Positions 5,561 through 12,926 of a stretch of DNA of 39,346 bases are shown piece after piece. The DNA comes from Treponema sp. (GTDB taxonomy: Bacteria; Spirochaetota; Spirochaetia; Treponematales; Treponemataceae): positions 1 to 39,346 of the forward strand of contig JAKSTL010000018.1 in assembly GCA_024402595.1 (NCBI GenBank), given 5' to 3'. A model generated the notes under the pieces. It made no database searches, was not told the DNA's origin, and was given only the letters and a program-made list of their open reading frames with translations. Both the position numbers and the translations under genes were made by a program. Position 1 is the stretch's first letter. Every line of letters starts with the position of its first letter.

Positions 5561-7294
5561 TTATTCAATTCCCACAAGGAAACTGTAAACTTTTTGTCCA
5601 CCGTCATATCTGGAAACATCTAAACCAGAATATTTTTTTGCCAGCAAGTTTTCCGCAGTCTCCGCTTCTTCCTCAGAAACATCTTTTCCACAAAATAGAG
5701 TTAAAAGTTCCCTGTCTGCCAATACATCCTGATCCAATTCGTCAAGAAGTTTTTCCAGGGTTTCCAATTTATCCTTGCCAACCGAAAGCACATCATCCCC
5801 AGACACACCAATATAATCACCTTCTTTTATGGATTTTCCAGAAAGTTCTGCATCACGAACCGCCAAAGCCACATCACAACTGATAACTTCTTGAATATAG
5901 TCCGTAACTTCTGCAACCATAGCCTCTGCATCTTCCGCCAAAGGATTCAAAATAGCCATAGCACTAAAGCCCTGCTGAATAGATTTTGTTGGAATAATGA
6001 AAATCTTGCTGTCCTTATAAAGTTCAGCCGCCTGTTTTGCCGTTAAGATAATATTGGAATTATTTGGTAAAACAACAATGTTATCCGCGTTTAAACTATT
6101 AAAAGCTTCTATAAAATCTGCCGTAGAAGGATTTCCCGTCTGACCTCCATCCACAATCTGATCAGCGCCAAAATCACTAAAAATCTTTTTAAGACCATCA
6201 CCATCGGCTACCGTTACAACAGCAATATTTTTATGTTCTGCCAATGCTTTTGTGTTCTTTTTATCATTAGCCCCTTCACTTATTAACTGCTGATGCTGTA
6301 AAGACATATTTTCTATTTTTACAGTAAGAAACTCACCATATTTTCGCATTTCGTTCAAAACCGTGCCAGGATTTTCTGTATGAACATGAAGCTTTACAAT
6401 GTCGTCCTCTTTGTACGCAACCACAGAATCTCCGCCAATGCTGTTAAGAAAATCAACAATCACCTTAATATCAAAAGCGTCAATATCTTTTACCTTTGAA
6501 CTCTGGAGCCGCAAAAGACATTCAGTACAATAACCAAACTCCAAAACCGAATCTCTTGTAAAAGCCGAAATATCAACTTTTGGAGCCGAATTGTTTTCAG
6601 CCTTATCATCATAATTCATAATTTCTGGCACAAAATCCCGATTCATAAGTGCATTGAACATACCTTCCAAAATACAAAGATAACCAGCACCACCACTATC
6701 AATTACATCAGCTTCAGCCAGAACAGGAAGCATTTCCTTTGTTTTAGGTAAAATAATTTTTGCCCCTTCCAGATGATATTTATAAAAATCTTCAATACAG
6801 TTTTCTTTTCCAGCCTCATGGTCAGAACAAATCTTAGATTTTGCGTATTCAGTTGCTTCTCTAAAAACTGTAAGAATCGTTCCTTCCACAGGATTCACAA
6901 CAGCGTGGTAAGATTGCTGAACTCCCTGTTCATACGCTTTAATCAATTGTTCAACATTTGCCTCTTCACAATTCTGTAGTCCCAGTTGAATGCCTTTAAA
7001 AATCTGTGAAAGAATAACCCCCGAATTACCTCTGGCCCCCAAAAGCATACCATGAGACAACTTTTTTGCTAAATCGCCAAGAATTACTTCCGAATTAGAA
7101 GCATTTTCATCAAAAAAATCTTTAGCTTCTAAAAAACCAGTCTCAAAAGTTCTCATCATATTCGAACCAGTATCACCATCTGGCACCGGAAAAACATTCA
7201 AATCATCAATTGTTTTGCTATTTATTTTTAAATTGCTAACTCCTCCAGAAAGCATTCGTAAAAAAACTTCACCAGTAAGCATTTTTTCAGACAT
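5561..7294 (-). CDS. fakA: FakA-type fatty acid kinase (DAK2 domain, 577 aa)
   Basis: FakA transfers phosphate from ATP to a fatty acid bound to FakB, giving acyl-phosphate. The N-terminal DAK2/DhaL kinase domain (residues ~1-205) has the metal-binding P-D-G-D-T-G-S-N (38-45) and GARGNSG (86-92) and V-D-S-G-G-A-G (~198-204). The middle domain has GYCTECLL (Cys256, Cys259) and the KLHVHTENPG loop (His303, His305), matching the zinc-site region known in Staphylococcus aureus FakA. The C-terminal ~200 residues are the DegV-like FakA domain. The reading frame runs 39 codons further upstream, but the ATG at 7294 begins MSEKMLTGEVFLRML, the normal start, and TTAAAGGAA precedes it. It is first in a minus-strand unit with plsX and degV. 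Confidence 0.92.
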   Translation of the reverse strand: MSEKMLTGEVFLRMLSGGVSNLKINSKTIDDLNVFPVPDGDTGSNMMRTFETGFLEAKDFFDENASNSEVILGDLAKKLSHGMLLGARGNSGVILSQIFKGIQLGLQNCEEANVEQLIKAYEQGVQQSYHAVVNPVEGTILTVFREATEYAKSKICSDHEAGKENCIEDFYKYHLEGAKIILPKTKEMLPVLAEADVIDSGGAGYLCILEGMFNALMNRDFVPEIMNYDDKAENNSAPKVDISAFTRDSVLEFGYCTECLLRLQSSKVKDIDAFDIKVIVDFLNSIGGDSVVAYKEDDIVKLHVHTENPGTVLNEMRKYGEFLTVKIENMSLQHQQLISEGANDKKNTKALAEHKNIAVVTVADGDGLKKIFSDFGADQIVDGGQTGNPSTADFIEAFNSLNADNIVVLPNNSNIILTAKQAAELYKDSKIFIIPTKSIQQGFSAMAILNPLAEDAEAMVAEVTDYIQEVISCDVALAVRDAELSGKSIKEGDYIGVSGDDVLSVGKDKLETLEKLLDELDQDVLADRELLTLFCGKDVSEEEAETAENLLAKKYSGLDVSRYDGGQKVYSFLVGIE

Positions 7295-7429
7295 AGAAAA
7301 TTCCTTTAAATTAAAACTACTCCACAGTAAACCATAATATTTAAAAATAAACTGAATATAAACAGAAAAAGAATTTTTAGGGCGACGAACCTTGTTAGCG
7401 TACCAACTCATCTACAAAAAAAATGACCA

Positions 7430-7546
7430 AAGTGCCTTACGGCCTTCCAGGGCTTACCTACGGACGGTTTAACCCGCTTCGCGGCCCTTCCACGCCTTCG
7501 CAAACTCAATCACCAGCTAAAATAGTCGCAGTGGAAAACGAGTTTG
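7430..7546. repeat. GC-rich non-coding patch with small hairpins
   Basis: Roughly 7430-7500 is visibly more GC-rich than its surroundings and has no plausible gene. It contains CCGC-TTC-GCGG (7474-7484) and repeated GCCTTCC-type words. CAAACTC (7501-7507) and GAGTTTG (7540-7546) form a 7-bp inverted repeat downstream of the acetyltransferase gene. It may be a dispersed repeat or a weak terminator region. Confidence 0.35.
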
Positions 7547-7555
7547 GGAATAATT

Positions 7556-8083
7556 CTAGTCAAGATTTTTTACCATTAAGATTCCGTCGCTTAATTCATT
7601 AGTGTCGGTAGGAAAAAACATTGGAAAGGTTTTCAAAACGGAAAAACCACTTTGCTCATAAATGTGTTTTGCGCCAGTCCACACTTTGTTTACCAAAAGA
7701 AAGATTTTTTCTGGCTTTTTTTCTTCCAGTTTTTTTACAGCATCAGCCCATAGTTTTTTACCAAGGCCTTGGCCCCGGAAATCAGAAAGAATGGCAAAAG
7801 AACTAATGTAAAGAATCTTTTTTGTAGCAAGCGAATCTTCCGGTGTATGGCCAAGCTTTAATTCATCCGGCTTTTCAGGCACTTTAGAAAGATATTCAGC
7901 GCAAAAATATCCAAAAATCTTTTCATCCGCTTCAAATACAAAAAACAAAGAAGGACAAAGTTCAATTCTTTTGGAAAAAACTTTTTCTTCTTCCTGAATC
8001 TGGGGAATAAAGGCATTTTTTTCAACCTTCATAATCTGGCTAATATCTTCTGGTTTTGCCTGGCGTATAGAATAAGAAATCAT
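7556..8083 (-). CDS. GNAT family N-acetyltransferase
   Basis: A 175-residue single-domain acetyltransferase. Motif A, the acetyl-CoA pyrophosphate loop, is DFRGQGLGKKL at residues 101-111 (Arg103, then GQGLG), preceded by the strand ILYISSFAIL and followed by a helix and IFLLVNKV; motif B ends in YEQSGF, the usual GNAT C-terminal strand. It would transfer acetyl from acetyl-CoA to an amine in the cytosol; the substrate cannot be told. Its ATG directly follows the TAA of the radical SAM gene on the minus strand (no spacer), so the two are almost certainly co-transcribed and translationally coupled. That pairing hints at a shared modification pathway but does not prove it. Confidence 0.85.
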   Translation of the reverse strand: MISYSIRQAKPEDISQIMKVEKNAFIPQIQEEEKVFSKRIELCPSLFFVFEADEKIFGYFCAEYLSKVPEKPDELKLGHTPEDSLATKKILYISSFAILSDFRGQGLGKKLWADAVKKLEEKKPEKIFLLVNKVWTGAKHIYEQSGFSVLKTFPMFFPTDTNELSDGILMVKNLD

Positions 8084-9775
8084 TTATTTTTTCACCATTT
8101 TGTAATCAGCATAATTATTTTGTTTAAAGGTTTCCATCATACAATTTTTCTGTTTAACATTGGCGGCAAAAAATTGTAAATCAGAAGCGTATTGGGAATC
8201 CAAATATTCGGGAATATAATGCAATTGGATTTTTTCTTTTTTTCCCGTTGCCTGAGTTCTGGAAAGTGCCCCATGAAACCTTATTAAATCTATGGCAGGA
8301 ATAATTAGTTTATCCAAGCGTTTTTCCTTCAACAGAGTAGAGATAAAAGAAATCTGTTGTTTTTCAATAACAGTGGTATCGGCTTCGCAATTATTTTTTG
8401 ATTCCTTTATATATTCATCATATAAGACAGCATATTCTTTACTGGCAACAAGGCGAATAAAGAAATCGGAAGGTCGCATTTTCAGGCATTTACAAATACT
8501 GTTGAACCAAGGCACAGCCCGCCCCAGATTATAAAAAATTGTACAAGCCTTTGACAGTTTTTCTGCAATAGCTATATCAGGTTTTGAAAATCTATCGGTA
8601 TTTATAATGTGGTAAGGAGCCTGAGGTTCAAAATTAAGTTTAAGTTCATTAGCACGGTCGGCTAAATCTGTTCCTGGTAAAACAGAAAGACAGAACATTT
8701 CCAGATTGTTTGGATAAAGAGAAATAGCAAAATCAATACTTTCTTTAAAACCTTTAAGACTGTCCCCAGGAAGCCCAAAAATTAAATCTAAACCAAATGT
8801 AACGCCAGCATCATTTAAAAAACCAATTCCTTTTTGAAATTGCTTTCTATTGAATGGTCTGTGTACCAGCTTCAATACTTCTTCGTTACAGCTTTGAAGT
8901 CCAATCTGTAGCGCACAAGGAATCTTTGTAAATGCTTGAGCCAGTTGAAGATCAATCATTTCTCCTCTGGCTTCAAAATAATAAAAGGTATTTGGAGTTT
9001 TCTGGGCAATGAGTTTAAGAAGTTCCATAGCCTGTTTTTTATCTGCATTATAAGTTGGGTCTAGTACAAACACTTGCGGAACATCGTACTTGGCAAACAA
9101 ATCCAATTCCTTTTTTATTCGTTCCACAGGAAAATGCCTTACAGTTTTTTCACCCTTAGATTCATAACAATAGGAGCACTTAAAAGGGCAACCTCTGGCC
9201 AGCTCCCATAAAGCACCACCATAATCACAAGGATTCAAGGTTTTTGTTAAATAAGGAGAATATTCTTCAGAAAAATAACTACAATTATCAAAAGAAGTAT
9301 TTGGGGCAGTTTTTCCAGAAATAATTTTATAAAGCAATGCAGGAACAGAAAGTTCTCCTTCTCCACAAACTACATAATCAAAGGTTGTAAATGAATCTGG
9401 ATTCGCTGTTACCTCTGGCCCTCCAGCTATAGTAAGAACTCCTTTTTTTCGTAAAATCTGGGAAGTTTCTTCTAAAATCTGTCGATTCCAAACAAAAACA
9501 GAAAAACACACAATAGTTTTTTCACAATTCAAAGACTTAGTCAAAAGTTTTTCTGCCAAAAAATGAGCCTTTGTAGTTTGATTTTGAGAATGTTGCAGAA
9601 AATCTTCATCCTCTTGCGAAAAAGAAACCAAACTTACAGAACATAAGTCTTTTGTTAATTCAGAAGCTTTTATGGCAGTGGCAATACATGCTGCTCCCAA
9701 GGGCAGTGCTTGAGGTGATTTTTCAACTAAAAGTGTGGTGCAAATTACCTGTGCATTGATTTTATTTGTAGGCAT
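8084..9775 (-). CDS. Radical SAM protein, B12-binding-domain class (563 aa)
   Basis: The N-terminal ~180 residues have the fold order of B12-binding radical SAM proteins (LPLGAACIATAI, then TIAGGPEVTANPDSFTTFDYVVCGEGE), but I see no D-x-H-x-x-G cobalamin histidine motif. The radical SAM core starts at RGCPFKCSYCYES with Cys196, Cys200 and Cys203 ligating the [4Fe-4S] cluster that cleaves S-adenosylmethionine; later landmarks are FYYFEARGEMID, LQIGLQSCNEEVLKLVHR and GLDLIFGLPGDS. The C-terminal ~170 residues look like the extension of the DUF4080-type subgroup. These proteins do methylations or rearrangements; the substrate here is unknown. It is immediately upstream of the GNAT gene in one unit. 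GAGGG lies 12 bases before the ATG, a loose spacing. Confidence 0.85.
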   Translation of the reverse strand: MPTNKINAQVICTTLLVEKSPQALPLGAACIATAIKASELTKDLCSVSLVSFSQEDEDFLQHSQNQTTKAHFLAEKLLTKSLNCEKTIVCFSVFVWNRQILEETSQILRKKGVLTIAGGPEVTANPDSFTTFDYVVCGEGELSVPALLYKIISGKTAPNTSFDNCSYFSEEYSPYLTKTLNPCDYGGALWELARGCPFKCSYCYESKGEKTVRHFPVERIKKELDLFAKYDVPQVFVLDPTYNADKKQAMELLKLIAQKTPNTFYYFEARGEMIDLQLAQAFTKIPCALQIGLQSCNEEVLKLVHRPFNRKQFQKGIGFLNDAGVTFGLDLIFGLPGDSLKGFKESIDFAISLYPNNLEMFCLSVLPGTDLADRANELKLNFEPQAPYHIINTDRFSKPDIAIAEKLSKACTIFYNLGRAVPWFNSICKCLKMRPSDFFIRLVASKEYAVLYDEYIKESKNNCEADTTVIEKQQISFISTLLKEKRLDKLIIPAIDLIRFHGALSRTQATGKKEKIQLHYIPEYLDSQYASDLQFFAANVKQKNCMMETFKQNNYADYKMVKK

Positions 9776-9902
9776 AGCAAAATAATCCCTCGTTAAGGAT
9801 TTTTATGAATAAAAAAATATCATACTTATGGTGCTTATTCAACTTTTACCAATGGGCAGATGGAAATAATTGCATTGGAGATTTATAAGTTTCAAAAAGC
9901 AC

Positions 9903-9931
9903 TTGTAAAAAAACTTAGATTATTATATTAT
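9903..9931 (+). promoter_or_regulatory. Promoter of tRNA-Leu
   Basis: TTGTAA (9903-9908) and TATTAT (9926-9931) are 17 bases apart; transcription would start about 9938, only a few bases before the mature tRNA at 9941. Confidence 0.6.
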
Positions 9932-9940
9932 AAACTTGTT

Positions 9941-10026
9941 GCCGGGATGGCGGAATTGGTAGACGCCCAGGACTTAAAATCCTGTGTCGAGCGATCGACG
10001 TGCCAGTTCGATTCTGGTTCCCGGCA
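9941..10026 (+). tRNA. tRNA-Leu (anticodon UAA)
   Basis: An 86-base class II tRNA. The acceptor strands GCCGGGA and TCCCGGC pair fully, with discriminator A at 10026. The D-arm is GGCGGAATTGGTAGACGCC; the anticodon stem CAGGA/TCCTG encloses CTTAAAA, giving anticodon TAA (9975-9977) for UUA. A long variable arm (TGTCGAGCGATCGACG) and the T-arm with TTCGATT follow. CCA is not encoded. Confidence 0.97.
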
Positions 10027-10028
10027 TG

Positions 10029-10059
10029 AAAGCCTCCATTTTACGATGGAGGCTTTTTC
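10029..10059 (+). terminator. Terminator after tRNA-Leu
   Basis: AGCCTCCAT (10031-10039) pairs with ATGGAGGCT (10046-10054), followed by a T-run. Confidence 0.85.
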
Positions 10060-10090
10060 TTTTTGCGATGTACGGTCTGGTTTATCTTTT

Positions 10091-10118
10091 TTGAACTACC
10101 GTTAATTCACTTTATAAA
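10091..10118 (+). promoter_or_regulatory. Candidate promoter of murD
   Basis: TTGAAC (10091-10096), 16 bases, TATAAA (10113-10118). The expected transcript start is about 10125, five bases before the ATG and after the GAGG at 10120-10123. If so, the apparent ribosome binding site is not in the mRNA; alternatively murD uses read-through from the tRNA promoter. Confidence 0.4.
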
Positions 10119-10129
10119 CGAGGTTTTAT

Positions 10130-11758
10130 ATGGCATACACTTATTCTTACAAATGTCCTTTTAGTTCTATTGAAGACATAAAGAACAAGCACATAACAGT
10201 CATGGGACTAGGATTAAATGGTGGTGGAGAAGCCGCAGTTCGTTTTTTTCTAAAAAAAGGTGCTTTTGTTACAGTTACAGATATGAAAACCTCGGAGCAA
10301 CTAAAGCCAACTATTGATTCCATAGAAAAAGCTTTGGCAGAAGACCCAGAATATACTTCAGTTGATAAGACAAAGCTTATCTATCATTTGGGCGAACATA
10401 GAATCGAAGATTTTGAAACTGCAGATTGTGTTATTAAAAATCCAGGAGTAAAAATTGAAGGCAATAAATATCTTGCGGCGGCAAAAGCCATTGAAACAGA
10501 TTTAAGTATTTTTCTTCGCTTTACCAATGCTCCAATCATTGCGGTTACTGGAAGTAAAGGAAAATCATCTACAGTAAGTTCTATTCATTATGGATTAAAA
10601 GCATCGGGTTATAAATGCTTCCTTGGTGGAAATATTACAGTAAGTCCTCTCACTTTTTTTGATGAGGTAAATCAGGATACACCTGTTGTAATAGAGTTTT
10701 CATCATGGCAGCTGGCAGATTTGCGGGGCAGGGGAGTTCTTCGACCATATATTTCAATTATTACTAAAATAGTTCCTGATCATCAAAACTGGTATGGAAA
10801 CATGAAGGATTATGTTGCCGATAAAAGACTTATTTTTGCTAACCAGTCTTTGGGCGATTATGCTATTTTTGATGCAGAAGGCGATGAACCGGGGACAGAC
10901 CCTGTTTCTTCAGATGCACATAAAGCTTTTGCAGAAGAAAATCCAAAGGCTGATATTTCTAAAATTGATTTTTCAACTTGGGGTAATTTTTTTGCAACGG
11001 AAGCAAAATCTCATGCAACAGTTTTACGCTACGGAACATCTCCTCTTCCAAAAGGAGTTTATGGGGTTTGGCAGGATAAAGATGAAAATGGAGACTTTTG
11101 TGGAAAAGTTTTGTTGCCGCAAATGGATAAACCAGAAATCATTCTCCGAAAAATGGCAGTTCCTGGAAATCATATGAAAGTCAATGTATTGAATGCCGCT
11201 TTGGTGTTATATCTTATGGGCATTCCTGCAGAAAAAACAGCACAGGTTCTTGGTGAATGGCAGGGAATAGAACATCGCCTGCAATATTTTCATCAATGGA
11301 AAAATCAATCAGATTCTGTATATAAGTTTTATAATGATTCTTGTGCAACTGTTCCAGAAGCGGCCGCTGCTGCAACACAAGCCTTTGGAAAACCTATAAC
11401 GCTCATTACTGGTGGAACAGATAAAGGTCTGGATTTGTCCCCATTTATAGAAACTGTAACCGCTACAAAAGATGTAATACCTGTAAAAGACATATATCTT
11501 TTGGAAGGTTCTGCTACAGAAAAGCTTTTGCCACATTTTGAAAAAGCCACAATCAAATATCATGGGCCATATAAAAGCTTGAATGTTCTTTTGGAAGAAT
11601 TAAAGCAGAATCTGGAAAAAACAAATCCTGTTTCTAAAGAGATGGATTCACCAGAAATCGTAGTTTTCTCTCCTGGAGCTACATCCTTTGGTATGTTCAA
11701 TAACGAGTTCCACAGAGGACATCAGTTTATGCAGAGTGTAAAAGAGCTTTTTAAGTAA
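10130..11758 (+). CDS. murD: UDP-N-acetylmuramoylalanine--D-glutamate ligase MurD
   Basis: MurD adds D-glutamate to UDP-MurNAc-L-Ala in cytosolic peptidoglycan synthesis, using ATP. Order of landmarks: N-terminal Rossmann-like domain with VMGLGLNGGGEAA (24-36), the ATP P-loop VTGSKGKSS (139-147, Ser/Lys in place of the common T-N-G-K-S-T), EFSSWQL, PDHQNWYGNMKDYVADK, the hinge GNHMKVNVLNAAL, and the C-terminal GIEHRLQ and YNDSCATVPEAA. At 542 residues it is about 90 longer than most MurD; extra length lies at ~250-330 and near the C-terminus. The motif GGGGACAGACCC (10891-10902) is embedded in frame in the first of these as P-G-T-D-P. GAGG is seven bases before the ATG. It stands alone after tRNA-Leu, not in a dcw cluster. 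Confidence 0.93.
   Translation: MAYTYSYKCPFSSIEDIKNKHITVMGLGLNGGGEAAVRFFLKKGAFVTVTDMKTSEQLKPTIDSIEKALAEDPEYTSVDKTKLIYHLGEHRIEDFETADCVIKNPGVKIEGNKYLAAAKAIETDLSIFLRFTNAPIIAVTGSKGKSSTVSSIHYGLKASGYKCFLGGNITVSPLTFFDEVNQDTPVVIEFSSWQLADLRGRGVLRPYISIITKIVPDHQNWYGNMKDYVADKRLIFANQSLGDYAIFDAEGDEPGTDPVSSDAHKAFAEENPKADISKIDFSTWGNFFATEAKSHATVLRYGTSPLPKGVYGVWQDKDENGDFCGKVLLPQMDKPEIILRKMAVPGNHMKVNVLNAALVLYLMGIPAEKTAQVLGEWQGIEHRLQYFHQWKNQSDSVYKFYNDSCATVPEAAAAATQAFGKPITLITGGTDKGLDLSPFIETVTATKDVIPVKDIYLLEGSATEKLLPHFEKATIKYHGPYKSLNVLLEELKQNLEKTNPVSKEMDSPEIVVFSPGATSFGMFNNEFHRGHQFMQSVKELFK
10891..10902 (+). repeat. GGGGACAGACCC repeat inside murD
   Basis: A 12-of-13 copy of the repeat seen at 2098 and 2170. It is read as codons ccg-ggg-aca-gac-cct (Pro-Gly-Thr-Asp-Pro, residues 254-258) in a region longer than in other MurD proteins. 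Confidence 0.6.
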
Positions 11759-11848
11759 AACCCATTGGTGAATCCTTATTACATTTTTTTATAGAGGATT
11801 TGTCCAGTTCTAAAACTTCGGTTTGTGGTACTTATTGCTTTTTTTTGT

Positions 11849-11854
11849 TATAAT
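11849..11854 (+). promoter_or_regulatory. Extended -10 abutting the LacI-type gene
   Basis: TGTTATAAT is a full extended -10; TATAAT ends six bases before the ATG at 11861, putting the transcript start at the ATG. No good -35 is seen, in keeping with an extended -10. Confidence 0.55.
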
Positions 11855-11860
11855 GTCCCT

Positions 11861-12874
11861 ATGGTCACAATCTATGATATAGCTAAAGCTACCGGTGTTT
11901 CAGCTCCTACTGTATCAAAAGCCTTAAATGGTATTGGTACTATGACAGAAGCAACTCGCAACAAAATACTAGAAACCGCAAAACAACTTGGCTATGAACC
12001 AAATATGTCGGCTCGTACATTAACAACAAAGAAATCTCATCTGATTGGAGTCGTTTACGACGATACTGGTATGAGCAGAGGTTTTGGACATCCTTTGTTT
12101 TCAGTGTTATTGAACCGTTTTAGAGAGCAGATTGAACAAGCCGGTTATGATATTATTTTTCTTTCTCGTCATTTTGGAATGTCATATTTTGCCCATTCTA
12201 AGTTTCGTAGTATTGATGGATTGATTATCATAACTCCAGACAATGATTGTCCTTACGAAGAGTTTCTGCCCTTTGTTGATCATAAAGTTCCTTGTGTTTC
12301 CACAAATACAATTATAAAAGGCATTTGTACCGTTATTACAGAAAACGAAAGCGGAGGATACAAAGCCGCAGAGTATTTTATAAAAAAAGGTCATACAAAA
12401 ATTGCATTTTTAAGTGGTCCTAGAAACAATATTTCTTTTGCGGCAGAAGAGCGCCTAAAAGGTTTTAAAAAGGCTTTTTCAGATTATGGGCTTTCTTTTG
12501 ATGAGAATCTTTTTGAAGAGTGTGATTTCTGGCATGTAAATGCTGGTTATGAAGCTTTCAAGAGACTTTATTCACGGACAAAAGATTTTACTGCCATTTT
12601 TGCCTGTTCAGATTTAATGGCTTATGGGGTTATGCAATTTGCAGAAGAAAATGGTATTTCTCTTCCAGATGATCTTTCTATTATTGGTTTTGACGATGAC
12701 AGTATTTCTGAGTTTTCAAAACCTCACCTTACAACCTTTAGACACGATGCAGTGAAAATTGCAGATATGGCAGCAGAAATGCTTTTTCAGCAGTTAACAG
12801 ACATTCCAGTTCCAGAAATTATTCGTTTTCCAGCTGAGTTTATAGAAAGAGATTCTGTAAAGCTTATAAAGTAA
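11861..12874 (+). CDS. LacI/GalR family transcriptional regulator (337 aa)
   Basis: A cytosolic DNA-binding repressor or activator. The N-terminus MVTIYDIAKATGVSAPTVSK is the canonical LacI helix-turn-helix (3-22) with the hinge helix following (TRNKILETAKQLGYEPN). The periplasmic-binding-protein-like effector domain spans ~58-330, with the signature CSDLMAYGVMQFAEENG, LPDDLSIIGFDDD and the closing LTTFRHD. The frame stays open to a GTG at 11825, but the HTH normally starts at the very N-terminus, so the ATG at 11861 is chosen. No ribosome binding site precedes it. No sugar transport or catabolic gene is nearby, so the effector and targets are unknown; autoregulation is possible. Confidence 0.92.
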   Translation: MVTIYDIAKATGVSAPTVSKALNGIGTMTEATRNKILETAKQLGYEPNMSARTLTTKKSHLIGVVYDDTGMSRGFGHPLFSVLLNRFREQIEQAGYDIIFLSRHFGMSYFAHSKFRSIDGLIIITPDNDCPYEEFLPFVDHKVPCVSTNTIIKGICTVITENESGGYKAAEYFIKKGHTKIAFLSGPRNNISFAAEERLKGFKKAFSDYGLSFDENLFEECDFWHVNAGYEAFKRLYSRTKDFTAIFACSDLMAYGVMQFAEENGISLPDDLSIIGFDDDSISEFSKPHLTTFRHDAVKIADMAAEMLFQQLTDIPVPEIIRFPAEFIERDSVKLIK

Positions 12875-12887
12875 CATCTTTTTAAAA

Positions 12888-12915
12888 CTATTTTTTCAGA
12901 AAACTCTGTAAAAGA
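12888..12915. terminator. Weak hairpin between convergent lacI-type gene and uvrC
   Basis: TTTTTCAGA and TCTGTAAAA around AAAC form an imperfect stem with T-rich and A-rich flanks in the 52-base convergent gap. It is only a weak candidate for a bidirectional terminator. Confidence 0.3.
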
Positions 12916-12926
12916 TTATCCAAAAA

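Noticed and set aside
7295-7411. 39-codon N-terminal extension of fakA
   Set aside because: The kinase domain normally begins at the inner MSEKMLTGE start, which has TTAAAGGAA before it; the extension has no homology-like character.
11825-11860. GTG start giving a 12-residue extension of the LacI-type regulator
   Set aside because: The helix-turn-helix sits at the extreme N-terminus in this family, and the extension overlaps the -10 box.
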